From Phycisphaerae bacterium (GTDB lineage: Bacteria; Planctomycetota; Phycisphaerae; SM23-33): 64,000 bases of DNA. How positions within the stretch are numbered: position 1 is the first letter of the stretch; each line of letters begins with the position of its first letter. Shown in pieces: positions 8,475 through 17,272 of this stretch. Position numbers and translations under genes: made by a program. The notes beneath the pieces were generated by a model. That model made no database searches. It was not told the DNA's origin and worked only from the letters and a program-made list of their open reading frames with translations. The stretch lies in assembly GCA_030745875.1 (NCBI GenBank), contig JASLNT010000078.1:31008-95007 (forward strand), given 5' to 3'.

Positions 8475-9956
8475 ATGGTGACCAGAACCCTATGTCGAAG
8501 ACGCTTCCTGAAGGTCCTGGGCCTTGGCGGATGCGGTATTGCGATGGGAGGATGTCTGTCGAGGCTGGACTTGCCCGGGATAGGCAACAGACCGCATCGC
8601 ACCAACTTTATCTTCTTCTTTACCGACGACCAGGGCTGGGGCGACCTGGGATGTTACGGGCACCCCTATCTCAAGACGCCTAACCTGGACAGATTGGCGA
8701 AGGACGGCACGCGGTTCGAGCAGTTTTACTCGTGTGCATCGGTCTGCTCGCCAAGTCGAACGGCCTTCATGACGGGGCATTATCCGGCAAGGCGCCACAT
8801 CCATCGCCACCTGTCAAATCACGCGCACAACAAGCACAACAAGATGCCCGACTGGCTCGACCCAAAAGCGACAACCGTAACGCGACTCGTTCAGCAGGCC
8901 GGATATCGCGTCGGGCATTTCGGCAAGTGGCATCTGGGACATATCAAAGGCGCCCCCGAACCGGGCGCGTACGGTATCGACGAATATCGCACACTGGCCG
9001 GAACGGGCCCGGGATGGGATCGAAACGGTAATCCAACCGACACTGACCTGGCCCATGCCAGTTACAACAACTGCACCAACAAGGATCGTTTCTGGACGCA
9101 CTCCACCGATCTCATAGTGGATCAGGCCGTCGCTTTCCTTGAGAAGAACAAGGACCAGCCCTTCTACCTGAATCTGTGGACGCTCCTTCCGCACGCGCCA
9201 AACCGCCCTACGCCCAAACAATCGGCGGAATACGAGAATCTGAAAGCCGATCCGCAGGACTTCGAGTCGTGGATGCGAGGTTACGCGAAAGACGCGAAGA
9301 ATCTCCAGCAGCAGATGAAGAACTACTGTGCGGTAATGGGCAATATCGATGCCGCCGTCGGTCGCCTGCTGGCTAAACTGGATGAATTGAAACTCACAAA
9401 GAACACGCTGGTGTTCATGACCAGCGACAACGGCCCGGAAGACTACCATATCAGAAATGTGCGTAATTCCGGCATGGGCTCGGTCGGCGTTCTTCGGGGA
9501 CGCAAACGCAGCTTATACGAAGGCGGAATTCGCATGCCCTGCATTGCCCGCTGGCCCGGTGTCGTCCCGGCCGGCCGCGTGGACAAGACCTCCGTACTCG
9601 GAGCCGTCGATTGGCTGCCGACCGTGTGCGGCATCGCAGGCCTGCCTACACCCGACGTCAAGCCCGATGGTGAGGACATCTCGGACATCTTGAGGGGAAA
9701 GTCCAGGCCGCGAAAACAACCGCTGTTCTGGGAATGGCGCGCCGGAGTTCACGGGAACCAGGCGTACAAACCGCCCGGGCTGGCGATTCGTGATGAGGAT
9801 TGGAAACTCTTCGCCCAACCGGACGGCGGCGGCGCGGAACTCTACAACATCCCGAAGGACCCCGAAGAGAAGACCAACCTGGCCAGACAGCGTCCGGACG
9901 TAGTCAGACGTCTCCTGACTAAGCTGCTGGCATGGAAGAAAACGCTGCCGGAATAG
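8475..9956 (+). CDS. Exported sulfatase (S1 family, Cys-type)
   Basis: Arylsulfatase-type hydrolase, probably removing sulfate from a carbohydrate. The 493-residue product starts with a twin-arginine-like stretch (CRRRFLK) and a hydrophobic segment with two Cys residues (LGLGGC and GIAMGGC) that could be lipoprotein cleavage sites. The metal site begins with D51-D52, the formylglycine precursor is C91 in CSPSRTAFMTG, and GKWHLG and TSDNGPED complete the active site. The start at 8475 follows the hemerythrin stop by 14 bases; no good ribosome-binding site is seen, so coupling to the upstream gene is possible. A longer in-frame start (8388) would overlap hemerythrin and encode an implausible N-terminus. 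Confidence 0.92.
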   Translation: MVTRTLCRRRFLKVLGLGGCGIAMGGCLSRLDLPGIGNRPHRTNFIFFFTDDQGWGDLGCYGHPYLKTPNLDRLAKDGTRFEQFYSCASVCSPSRTAFMTGHYPARRHIHRHLSNHAHNKHNKMPDWLDPKATTVTRLVQQAGYRVGHFGKWHLGHIKGAPEPGAYGIDEYRTLAGTGPGWDRNGNPTDTDLAHASYNNCTNKDRFWTHSTDLIVDQAVAFLEKNKDQPFYLNLWTLLPHAPNRPTPKQSAEYENLKADPQDFESWMRGYAKDAKNLQQQMKNYCAVMGNIDAAVGRLLAKLDELKLTKNTLVFMTSDNGPEDYHIRNVRNSGMGSVGVLRGRKRSLYEGGIRMPCIARWPGVVPAGRVDKTSVLGAVDWLPTVCGIAGLPTPDVKPDGEDISDILRGKSRPRKQPLFWEWRAGVHGNQAYKPPGLAIRDEDWKLFAQPDGGGAELYNIPKDPEEKTNLARQRPDVVRRLLTKLLAWKKTLPE

Positions 9957-9978
9957 ACGACTGGACCTCATTGGCCAA

Positions 9979-9995
9979 GACATGAAGCTCATGTC
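9979..9995. other. Inverted repeat between convergent genes
   Basis: GACATGA and TCATGTC form a perfect 7-bp stem with a 3-base loop between the sulfatase and the convergent DUF1353 gene. No T-run follows on either strand, so a role as terminator is only a guess. Confidence 0.25.
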
Positions 9996-10048
9996 GCCAA
10001 ACGTAACGAAACTCCAGAATGGTGTCCGATTTCGGCAGGTGTGGGGAG

Positions 10049-10453
10049 TCAGCGATCCGTCCAGCGTGTTGCCCCAAACCATCTAACTGCTGCATACATC
10101 AGGCGCCGGCGCCACCATGATACGCCCAGAGCTTCCATCAATTGCAGGAACAGTGCGTCCACCGCTTTTCGGTCGTAATCTATCGGGGCTCGGTCGACGC
10201 GCCACTGGAGGTCGGCGGTGTATCCGGCGTCGTGGATCACTGCGGCCTGGCGATATCGGCCTGTCATTGGCGGACCGATGAACCGCCAGAAGAAACGCGG
10301 TATCGAGGCTCCGTCGGTCGCAGTCCCAACCGGAGCCGTCAGAACAGTCCCGCCGCCAATGCGAACAACAAAGTCATGTGCAAGCTCAAATTCGGCGCCG
10401 GTATCGTGCAGGACCAGCGTCCCAAAACTGATTTCATCGGGCGTAGCAACCAT
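10049..10453 (-). CDS. DUF1353-family phage-type protein
   Basis: A 134-residue protein of the DUF1353 family, whose members are common near the lysis or tail end of prophages and have no proven activity. The signature is TDGASIPRFFWRFIGPPMTGRYRQAAVIHDAGY at residues about 45-77 (an S-I-P-R block followed by an A-A-x-x-H-D-x-x-Y block), then a helical C-terminus with a WWRRRLMY segment. The ATG at 10453 has GGGGA seven bases upstream and directly follows the stop of the small lipoprotein gene. It is the last gene of a five-gene minus-strand cassette with tight spacing. Confidence 0.8.
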   Translation of the reverse strand: MVATPDEISFGTLVLHDTGAEFELAHDFVVRIGGGTVLTAPVGTATDGASIPRFFWRFIGPPMTGRYRQAAVIHDAGYTADLQWRVDRAPIDYDRKAVDALFLQLMEALGVSWWRRRLMYAAVRWFGATRWTDR

Positions 10454-10454
10454 C

Positions 10455-10676
10455 TTATTCCCCCGCCTCGGCGGTTCCCGCCGGCTGAGTGGTGGGAATC
10501 TCGCGAGCGACCATTCCCGACAAATCGGTTCCACCGTCGGTGATTGTAATCGTAACGCCCTGGATCCTGGCGCGTCCTTCGGCGGTGATGGCGATGCCCT
10601 GCCCGCCCACGCCTCCGGTTCCGTCACATCCGGCGAGCGCCAGCAGAACCATCGCGATAATCAATACTGTCTTCAT
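10455..10676 (-). CDS. Small lipoprotein in phage-like cassette
   Basis: A 73-residue predicted lipoprotein: MKTVLIIAMVLLALAGCDG gives a short signal peptide and a LAGC lipobox with C17. The mature part is glycine- and threonine-rich with a regular beta pattern (GIAITAEGRARIQGVTITITDGG). It sits between the DUF1353 protein and a single-pass membrane/coiled-coil protein, separated by one base from each. In a phage setting such a small lipoprotein could act like an outer-membrane spanin, but the sequence alone does not show this. Confidence 0.7.
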   Translation of the reverse strand: MKTVLIIAMVLLALAGCDGTGGVGGQGIAITAEGRARIQGVTITITDGGTDLSGMVAREIPTTQPAGTAEAGE

Positions 10677-10677
10677 T

Positions 10678-10878
10678 TCATTTCTCCAGTGCGTCAAGTT
10701 TGTTTTCGATGCGCACAAGGCGCGCCTTGATATCCTCGAATTGCGTCTTCTGCGATTCCTTCCGCTCGGAGATAGTCGCTGCATTAGTCACAGCGATTGC
10801 CCCCACTGTCCCAATAGCGCCAGCGAAGAGAATTATCATGCCAATCAACCAACGGGGTGCGGAATCACTTTTTGCCAT
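10678..10878 (-). CDS. Membrane/coiled-coil protein, holin- or XhlA-like
   Basis: A 66-residue protein with one transmembrane helix (WLIGMIILFAGAIGTVGAIAV, residues about 10-29) and a charged C-terminal helix (SERKESQKTQFEDIKARLVRIENKLDALEK) that should form a coiled coil. This layout matches small holin-like or hemolysin-XhlA-like proteins of phage lysis modules, but with the helix first rather than last. The ATG at 10878 is preferred because the longer upstream frame overlaps the next gene. Function as holin is inference from size, topology and neighbours. Confidence 0.7.
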   Translation of the reverse strand: MAKSDSAPRWLIGMIILFAGAIGTVGAIAVTNAATISERKESQKTQFEDIKARLVRIENKLDALEK

Positions 10879-10892
10879 TGTCAATCCTGACG

Positions 10893-11135
10893 TTAAAATT
10901 GCCCTTCGGGGCAGTGGAAGTTTTCGCGGGAAAGAACCGCTTTGCGGCGGCACGTAGTCTGATGTTTGATGCTGCAGTTCTCCTTATCGCAGGCGGCGCA
11001 GACCGTCAATCGCCCGGCTGTCAGCGGGTTCTCAGCAGTCGCTTCATGCTCGGGCGCGTTTTCGGAGGTAAAACCTTCGGGACAATCAAACGCATCCCCG
11101 CCGGCGCCAACCACAAGGAAGGCCTCGGTCAGCAT
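10893..11135 (-). CDS. Cys-rich small protein of phage-like cassette
   Basis: An 80-residue unknown protein. The second half has evenly spaced cysteines: RLTVCAACDKENCSIKHQTTC and a final HCPEGQF, with an earlier DCPEGF, which suggests a small zinc-binding or disulfide-stabilised fold seen in phage-associated small proteins. The ATG at 11135 lacks a ribosome-binding site. The same frame stays open upstream and reads VHCRNCRSLPATRR just before the ATG, again CxxC-like, so the true start may lie further out at a non-standard codon, or a frameshift may have removed it. Confidence 0.55.
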   Translation of the reverse strand: MLTEAFLVVGAGGDAFDCPEGFTSENAPEHEATAENPLTAGRLTVCAACDKENCSIKHQTTCRRKAVLSRENFHCPEGQF

Positions 11136-11221
11136 TCTGCGCGTAGCTGGAAGACTGCGACAGTTCCTGCAATGAACGCGGCTGCGGCATAACGGGCTGT
11201 TGTGCAGATGCGGTTTTGGGG

Positions 11222-11629
11222 TTATGTCATGGATACTGATAAGGCGGTCCCCCCTCCCACTTTCGGCAGGCTGAACGAGCCGGTGATCTTGCCCGTTGCC
11301 GAGTCACACGTCAGCCCCGAGACAACGCCCGCGGTGGTTCCGCAGGAACACAGCGTTGAGTTTCGCCATCGCTCAGTAGTGCTCATCCTATAACCTTGAG
11401 CGCACCAACTTGAGCCCGTCCATAGGATCGTAAGAGAGAATTGCGTAATCTCATCGACAACGTGGGTCCACATCCAATAGCACTCGCATTCGGATGTATA
11501 CTTGGCCTGGTATGCGAGCGTTGCGTTGTAACCGCCCGAAACGACCACCGCAGTCGCCGACGGATCGCTGCAATCATCGCATGGAGAAGATTCGCAGCAG
11601 CAACCGGCGGGTAACAGTATCCCACTCAT
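11222..11629 (-). CDS. Cys-rich hypothetical protein of phage-like cassette
   Basis: A 135-residue protein of unknown function. The N-terminus is strikingly Cys-rich (MSGILLPAGCCCESSPCDDC), followed by a beta-rich body with Tyr/Thr repeats and more cysteines (SECECYW, TLCSCGTT, LTCDSATG). There is no signal peptide or membrane helix. The ATG at 11629 is chosen over an upstream in-frame TTG; a short frame upstream ends in TGA overlapping this ATG, suggesting coupling to a missing or broken gene. It is the first gene of the cassette that ends with DUF1353. Confidence 0.6.
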   Translation of the reverse strand: MSGILLPAGCCCESSPCDDCSDPSATAVVVSGGYNATLAYQAKYTSECECYWMWTHVVDEITQFSLTILWTGSSWCAQGYRMSTTERWRNSTLCSCGTTAGVVSGLTCDSATGKITGSFSLPKVGGGTALSVSMT

Positions 11630-12168
11630 GATCCGCAATCTCCGTCCACGCCGTTTTCATAACTGAACCAGTACTCCGTTGCCCCGCTGCGGTCAGTTCG
11701 ACCATCGCGTCGTCATCGTATTCACTTCGCGCTCTCACCATTCCTCAGATTCCCATTTCCAAAAGTTTCACCGCTTCTTGTTTCCCCCGCCCATTCGGAC
11801 CGGGCGGATTCAAGAGGGTCTTCTCTTCTTCCGTAAACATACTTACTGGCGAATGGCGCGCTGTTTTGGTCACCCCACAAAAAGTTTTTTTGTCAATGGT
11901 ATTTGTGAATCACGCAACACCCTGCGCCATAAGACGTTCTGTAAACGCAGCCTTCGAAAAAATTTTCAATTTGGACCAACAAAATTTCTAAAAATCTTTT
12001 TTCGCGCGCGATTCCAGAGATTCTGTCAATAGTTTTTTATATATCCTTCAGAGCAGATCCGCACCGGAGGATTGATATGAAGATTCGAATCTTGATAATC
12101 GATAGCTCATGAATCGCCCATCACAAGCTATCGCGCCGCGAGCGTGATCAGGATTCGTCAGGGTCAAC
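11630..12168. other. 539-base gap with no confident gene, AT-rich centre
   Basis: No credible gene is seen. From about 11840 to 12060 the sequence turns AT-rich with several A/T runs, unlike the flanks. An imperfect A/T hairpin (ACAAAAA / TTTTTGT, 11877-11893) is present. On the minus strand near 11640-11730 two short frames look protein-like (one contains EYWFSYENGVDGDC and its TGA overlaps the next ATG), which could be the remains of a frameshifted gene. This may be the boundary of the phage-like cassette. Confidence 0.4.
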
Positions 12169-12747
12169 ATGCCAATAGAACAACCGGATCAGTTGTCGGG
12201 ATACAAACGCGACTCCGCGGCGGAATTCAAGGCCCTGCTGCCGGCTCGGATTCTCGGTCCGGTCATACTGTTGAGCTTCATCGGAACGCCGATCGCATTT
12301 GTGCTCGCTCGCCCCATCGCGGGCATTGTGTGCATTGTCGTATGCCTCAGCTCGGCCGTCGCGTTGGTGTTTCTGGGCGGAAAGAACCGCACCCGCAGAT
12401 GCCCTCAGTGCGGCGCCCCCGCCGACACCGTTGATATTGGATTGTCCTGCGAGCAATACAACGGGTCGAAGAGAAGATATCCCGGGGTGATCATAGGCGC
12501 CGACGAACAGGTGTACTACGCCCATTCCCGCAAATCTTCGGGAGGCTCGGGCGGAGTGATGTATGTAATCGGGCAACTCAAGCGAAGATGGTGCGCCTGC
12601 GGAGAGTGCGAGGTGTGCTTCCTCGCTGTAGAGGTCCTTCGAGAAGAAGTATACAAGACCAACGACAGTAAGAAATGGAAGCAGGCCTGCGAACTCGTCA
12701 AGTCCGACCCCGAAGCGATAGAGGCAAAGAAGGTGTTCCAACTCTAA
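12169..12747 (+). CDS. Hypothetical membrane protein with zinc-ribbon-like cysteines
   Basis: A 192-residue protein not assigned to a family. Two adjacent transmembrane helices occupy about residues 28-70 (ARILGPVILLSFIGTPIAFVLA and PIAGIVCIVVCLSSAVALVFLGG). A cytosolic part follows with RRCPQCGAPADTV and later WCACGECEVC, four to five cysteines in CxxC pairs that could bind zinc. The C-terminus is a charged helix (NDSKKWKQACELVKSDPEAIEAKK). AGGG lies five bases before the ATG. The neighbours give no clue to function: an isolated gene between the phage-like cassette and a convergent cupin gene. Confidence 0.75.
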   Translation: MPIEQPDQLSGYKRDSAAEFKALLPARILGPVILLSFIGTPIAFVLARPIAGIVCIVVCLSSAVALVFLGGKNRTRRCPQCGAPADTVDIGLSCEQYNGSKRRYPGVIIGADEQVYYAHSRKSSGGSGGVMYVIGQLKRRWCACGECEVCFLAVEVLREEVYKTNDSKKWKQACELVKSDPEAIEAKKVFQL

Positions 12748-12855
12748 CAAGGCGAACTCGGCGCGCAACGAGCTTGGCTCGGCCTGAGTGTTTCGACGCC
12801 TTCATCGCCCTGACATGCTCCTGTGAACGGTGACGCGGGGTTGCTGTCGGGTTAT

Positions 12856-13197
12856 CTAGTCGAACCATTCGTCATTCGGATCGTGCGGGGGGATTACCGT
12901 CACGAGTACGCGAAGCTCGCCAATGGCGCGATGACGACAGAGCGGTTTGATCAGGATGCCCATTCCGGGTTTCAGATCGATCAGTTCACCGTCGAGCTCC
13001 ATCTGCCCCGTGCCTTCGAGAATGAAATATGTCTCGGTGATCTTCTTGTGATAGTGGGTGCGGCTATCGGCGGCGATGTCGACCAGGTGCTGGGTGACGG
13101 TCGTGTTGTCGGGACGTATAAAGGCCCGGCGGGTTGATCCGCACGGACACTTCACTGCGTCAATCTCATCAAGTTGCTCAACTATGTAATTGCTCAT
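12856..13197 (-). CDS. Small cupin-domain protein
   Basis: A single-domain cupin of 113 residues. The two cupin motifs are visible: motif 1 around THYHKKITETYFILEGTGQMEL (metal ligands H, H, E) and motif 2 around GMGILIKPLCRHRA (last His). Such proteins bind metal and a small ligand, often a sugar or organic acid, or act as isomerases or dioxygenases; the substrate cannot be read from the sequence. A second ATG one codon upstream (13200) is equally possible. It is divergent from the agarase-like gene at 13308. Confidence 0.85.
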   Translation of the reverse strand: MSNYIVEQLDEIDAVKCPCGSTRRAFIRPDNTTVTQHLVDIAADSRTHYHKKITETYFILEGTGQMELDGELIDLKPGMGILIKPLCRHRAIGELRVLVTVIPPHDPNDEWFD

Positions 13198-13307
13198 CAT
13201 TTCATGTTACCGACAAGGCGGAGCAATTGCATCAGGCTTTCTGAAAGCTTGCGGCCAGCGCCCGGGCCGTTGATAATAACAGTTCTACATACACATGGAG
13301 ACATCGG

Positions 13308-15437
13308 ATGAATGAGACATTGCAACGCTCGCTGCTGTCCAGGGTTATCGTGATACTGGCTGGAATCTCGACAATCGCGCCCCCCTGCCGGGCCGAGCCT
13401 ATGTTGATCGAAGGCTTCGAGAGGAAACTCGACCCTGCCAGGCTCAAGACACAAGACGCCGAAGTCACACTGGTGAAGGAATCCAAATCAACCGCCCTAC
13501 GCATCGATCTCGGACACAAGAGCAACTGGCCGGGGATTACAATCGTCGCGCCCAAGGGCAAATGGGACCTGTCGGCATGGAGATCTATCGCAATAGACGT
13601 CCGTAACGTCGGAACCAAAGAAGTCACGCTCTGCTGTCGTGTGGACAACCCCGGAGCCAACGGATGGAAGAACTGCAACACATTCCAGATCAAACTGGCC
13701 CCGGGCAAGTCCGGAACGCTGGCGGGGAGTTTCATACGCAAAGGCGGTGCGGATGTGAAGCTGATAGGCATGCGGGGATACCCGCCCGAGGCCGGGGGAA
13801 ACGATACCAGAGCGATAGACCTTCAAAACGTCACGCAAATACTGTTGTTCTCACCGAAACCCAAATCGAACCGTTCGGTGCTCGTCGACAACATCACTGC
13901 GACCGAACCGTATAAAGCTCCCAAGACACCGGCGAAATTCCTGCCGATGATTGATGAATTCGGGCAATACATGCACCGCAACTGGCCCGGAAAGACAGCT
14001 TCTGCTGAGGACATGAAGGCAAGCGCTGCGGCTGAGTCGAAAGACATCGGGGCGAATCCTGGGCCGAAGGATCGCAATGAGTTCGGCGGATGGACGGGCG
14101 GTCCGCAACTGAAGGCGACCGGGTGGTTTCGCACCGAAAAACACGCCGGCAAGTGGTGGCTGGTTGACCCCAAAGGCAGGCTGTTCTGGTCGCATGGAAT
14201 CGACTGCGTGCATTCGCGGGCCGCTACGCCAATCTCCAATCGCGAGCATTACTTCCGCAACCTGCCCGGCGCCAAATCCATGCTCTCAAAGTACTACGGT
14301 AAGGGTTCCTGGGCTCCGCACGGGTACTACAAGGACCACAGCCCGTATCGAACCTACGACTTCGCACGCGCCAACTTGCGGCGCAAATACGATGATCGGT
14401 GCGCCACGATATTTGCCGCAATAACGCACAAACGCCTTCGATCCTGGGGCATGAACACGATCGCCAATTGGTCCGATTCGAGAATCTATCTCATGCGGAA
14501 GACGCCCTACGTCGGGACAATCCACACAAACACGCCTAAACTCGAAGGCTCCAAGGGCTACTGGGGCAAGTTTCACGACGTGTTCGACCCCGAGTTCGCC
14601 CGCGCGGTCGCCAAAGGATTGGCGCGCGAGAAAGGCAAGTCCGCGAACGATCCGATGTGCATAGGTTACTTCGTCGACAACGAACTGGCTTGGGGAGATG
14701 ATGTGTCTCTGGCGTTGGCTGCGTTGGTCAGCGGACCCGACCAACCGGCGAAAAAGGCGTTCATCGCCGACCTGAAAGCCAAATACTCGACGATCGACAA
14801 GCTCAACTCCGTCTGGGCCGCGAAGTATAAATCGTGGGGCGCTCTGCTGGCCTCGCGCACCGCGCCCGACAAGAACAAGGCCCGCGCCGATCTTAGGGCG
14901 TTCTACACGAAAACCGCCGAAACATATTTCAGAATCGTCCGCGACGAGGTGAAGAAAGTCGCTCCGAATCAGCTTTATCTGGGCTGCCGATTCGCCTGGG
15001 TCAACGACCTTGCCGCCAAGGCGGCGGCGAAGTACTGCGACGTGGTCTGCTACAACCGCTACAAGTACAGCGTGGAAGATCTTCGCATCCCGGGCAATCT
15101 CGACAAGCCGATCGTCATCGGCGAGTTCCACTTCGGCGCGTTGGACCGCGGGATGTTCCACACCGGCCTGCGAAAGGCCCGCAACCAGAAGCATCGCGCC
15201 GAACTGTACGCCGCCTACGTTCGCGGCGCGTTGCGAAACCCGCTGATCGTGGGAACGCACTGGTTCCAGTACAAGGACCAAGCCACCACCGGCCGCGGCG
15301 ACGGGGAAAACTACCAGATCGGTTTCGTCGACATCTGCGACACCCCGTATCCCGAGATAATCGAGGCGGCGCGATCGGTCGGATACAAGATGTACGAATA
15401 CCGCCTTAAGACAGCCTCGCCAGCGAAACAGCCTTGA
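13308..15437 (+). CDS. GH50-type beta-agarase-like glycoside hydrolase, exported
   Basis: Probable beta-agarase or related galactanase. Of 709 residues, about 1-29 form a signal peptide (ending CRAE); 30-200 is a beta-sandwich carbohydrate-binding-like module; then the linker block MIDEFGQYMHRNWPGK and the catalytic (beta/alpha)8 barrel. WWLVDPKGRLFWSHGIDC opens the barrel; N458-E459 in YFVDNELAWG is the likely acid/base and E606 in VIGEFHFGALDRG the nucleophile, as in GH50. The gene lies 120 bases before a sulfatase on the same strand, which fits use of a sulfated galactan. GH50 assignment is from memory of these blocks; the exact substrate is inferred. Confidence 0.85.
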   Translation: MNETLQRSLLSRVIVILAGISTIAPPCRAEPMLIEGFERKLDPARLKTQDAEVTLVKESKSTALRIDLGHKSNWPGITIVAPKGKWDLSAWRSIAIDVRNVGTKEVTLCCRVDNPGANGWKNCNTFQIKLAPGKSGTLAGSFIRKGGADVKLIGMRGYPPEAGGNDTRAIDLQNVTQILLFSPKPKSNRSVLVDNITATEPYKAPKTPAKFLPMIDEFGQYMHRNWPGKTASAEDMKASAAAESKDIGANPGPKDRNEFGGWTGGPQLKATGWFRTEKHAGKWWLVDPKGRLFWSHGIDCVHSRAATPISNREHYFRNLPGAKSMLSKYYGKGSWAPHGYYKDHSPYRTYDFARANLRRKYDDRCATIFAAITHKRLRSWGMNTIANWSDSRIYLMRKTPYVGTIHTNTPKLEGSKGYWGKFHDVFDPEFARAVAKGLAREKGKSANDPMCIGYFVDNELAWGDDVSLALAALVSGPDQPAKKAFIADLKAKYSTIDKLNSVWAAKYKSWGALLASRTAPDKNKARADLRAFYTKTAETYFRIVRDEVKKVAPNQLYLGCRFAWVNDLAAKAAAKYCDVVCYNRYKYSVEDLRIPGNLDKPIVIGEFHFGALDRGMFHTGLRKARNQKHRAELYAAYVRGALRNPLIVGTHWFQYKDQATTGRGDGENYQIGFVDICDTPYPEIIEAARSVGYKMYEYRLKTASPAKQP

Positions 15438-15557
15438 CCCCGCCCCGCGCTTCAGGTCGCATTGCCAACGACGCACGGCTGGTGCGGGACGAACCGTCAA
15501 ACGGGTAAGCCTGGGAGTCTATAAACTCGAATCCTTCTGGAATAAGTGAGAAAAGCG

Positions 15558-16991
15558 ATGAGCAAACTCAATCGTAGAGGTTTCTTGAAGTCGTCGGTCG
15601 CCGGAACACTTGCTCTTTCCCTGCCGCTCGGCGCAAGCGCCAAGGCCGCCGTCGAGCGTAAACCCAATTTCATCTTCATCATGGTCGACGATATGGGTTA
15701 TCACGATCTGGGCTGCTTCGGAAGCAAGACGATTCTCACTCCGAACATCGATAAGATGTGCGCCGAGGGCGTCAAGTTCACCGACTGCTACGGAGGATGC
15801 ACCGTATGCGCCCCGTCGCGAAGCGTCCTTATGAGCGGCTACCACAAAGGACATACGTTTGTGAGAGACAACAGGGGCGGAATTCCGCTCTTTCCCGGAG
15901 AAGTTACTGTCGCAGATGTGCTCAAGAAGGCCGGCTACGCCACCGGCGGATTCGGTAAATGGGGGCTGGGCAACCAAGGAAAGAAAGGGGCGGCCGAAAA
16001 GCATGGATTCGACGTCTTCTTCGGATACTACAACCAGTGGCACGCCCATTCGTACTACACGCACCTGTTCAGGAACAGCGTTAAGGTTGAACTCAACGGG
16101 CGCCACACTCATTACGCCATCTACGACGAGACGATCAAATTCATAAAAGAAAACAAGGATCGCCCGTTCTTCTGCTACTGCCCCTGGACAGTTCCGCACG
16201 CACCCTACGACATCCCCGAAGAAGACCCCGCATGGGCGATCTACAAAGACAAACCGTGGAAGAAAGATGCAAAAGTCGTAGCCGCCATGGATACCATGAT
16301 CGATCGCCAGGTCGGCGAGATAATTGATCTGCTCAAGAAGTTCAAGATCGACAACAACACGCTGATCTTCTTCTGCTCCGACAACGGCGGAGCCAAGCGG
16401 TTCGAGGGCGTTCACAACTCGATGGGAGAAATGAAGGGACACAAGCGATCGATGTACGAAGGCGGGATACGCGTACCAATGGTTGTGCGCTGGCCCGGAA
16501 GGATCAAGCCCGGACAAGTCAGCAATCATCCGTGGTATTTCCCCGACGTCATGCCGACTCTCGCGGAACTGGGCGGAGTCTCAAAGGAAGTTCCCAAGGA
16601 CATTGACGGTATCTCGATCGTCCCGACGCTGCTCGGCAAGGGCGAGCAGAAAACCCATGAGTACATGTACTGGGACGACACGTGGTACCACAACGAAGGC
16701 CTGCGCATGGGCAAGTGGAAAGGCATAAGGAAGAACTCGAAGTTCGAGGAAAACACCCATACCGCCGCAAATCGCGGTAAGTGGAAGGGCATGAAGCACG
16801 AGTCTGGAAAGATCGAACTGTACGATCTGAGCAAGGATATTGGCGAGAAGAACAATCTAGCCGACAAGCACCCCGATATCGCCAAGAAGCTGGGCGTGCT
16901 CATGGACAAAGCCTGGTCCGAACCGCGCAACCAGGCCGATGACGGCGTATATAAGGGCATAGAACGCAAGCCGAAGAAGCCCAGGAGCTAG
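15558..16991 (+). CDS. Exported sulfatase (S1 family, Cys-type)
   Basis: Second sulfatase, 477 residues. The N-terminus RRGFLKSSVAGTLALSLPLGASA is a typical twin-arginine signal. D44-D45 start the metal site, C84 in CAPSRSVLMSG is the formylglycine precursor, and GKWGLG, HAPYD and CSDNGGAK give the remaining active-site residues. A C-terminal subdomain includes ELYDLSKDIGEKNNLADKHPDI. The ATG at 15558 is chosen because it directly precedes the signal; a GTG four codons upstream is possible. It follows the agarase-like gene and probably desulfates the same glycan. Catalysis needs a formylglycine-generating enzyme, which is not encoded in this window. Confidence 0.93.
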   Translation: MSKLNRRGFLKSSVAGTLALSLPLGASAKAAVERKPNFIFIMVDDMGYHDLGCFGSKTILTPNIDKMCAEGVKFTDCYGGCTVCAPSRSVLMSGYHKGHTFVRDNRGGIPLFPGEVTVADVLKKAGYATGGFGKWGLGNQGKKGAAEKHGFDVFFGYYNQWHAHSYYTHLFRNSVKVELNGRHTHYAIYDETIKFIKENKDRPFFCYCPWTVPHAPYDIPEEDPAWAIYKDKPWKKDAKVVAAMDTMIDRQVGEIIDLLKKFKIDNNTLIFFCSDNGGAKRFEGVHNSMGEMKGHKRSMYEGGIRVPMVVRWPGRIKPGQVSNHPWYFPDVMPTLAELGGVSKEVPKDIDGISIVPTLLGKGEQKTHEYMYWDDTWYHNEGLRMGKWKGIRKNSKFEENTHTAANRGKWKGMKHESGKIELYDLSKDIGEKNNLADKHPDIAKKLGVLMDKAWSEPRNQADDGVYKGIERKPKKPRS

Positions 16992-17210
16992 TCGTTAATC
17001 TCCTGTGAATGCACCGAGTTGGGAGAAGGTCGCTATAAGAAAGTTCGCACTTTCAATTCCGGCGACAACGCTGTGTTCCAGTTCGGTTCCGGCGAAGGCG
17101 ACGCAAATCGCCTTCTCGGAACGCGCGGGGGCAATCAACTTCCCCCGGTATTGGCAATTGTCCTTAAAGCATGCTTGACGCATCGGTCGCCAGCGCGTGA
17201 TACTGTCGGC

Positions 17211-17229
17211 TGGTCGGGCGGACCGACCA
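17211..17229. other. Perfect inverted repeat in 5' leader of lipoprotein gene
   Basis: TGGTCGG and CCGACCA form a 7-bp stem with a 5-base loop about 40 bases upstream of the ATG at 17273. It could be an operator or an mRNA hairpin. The remaining part of the 16992-17272 gap shows nothing else. Confidence 0.3.
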
Positions 17230-17272
17230 ACCGAGACAGTCCGAACATCAGATCAACCGAAAGGATCCAGGG

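Noticed and set aside
14286..15500. Minus-strand 404-codon frame
   Set aside because: Antisense to the GH50-like gene; composition of a shadow frame.
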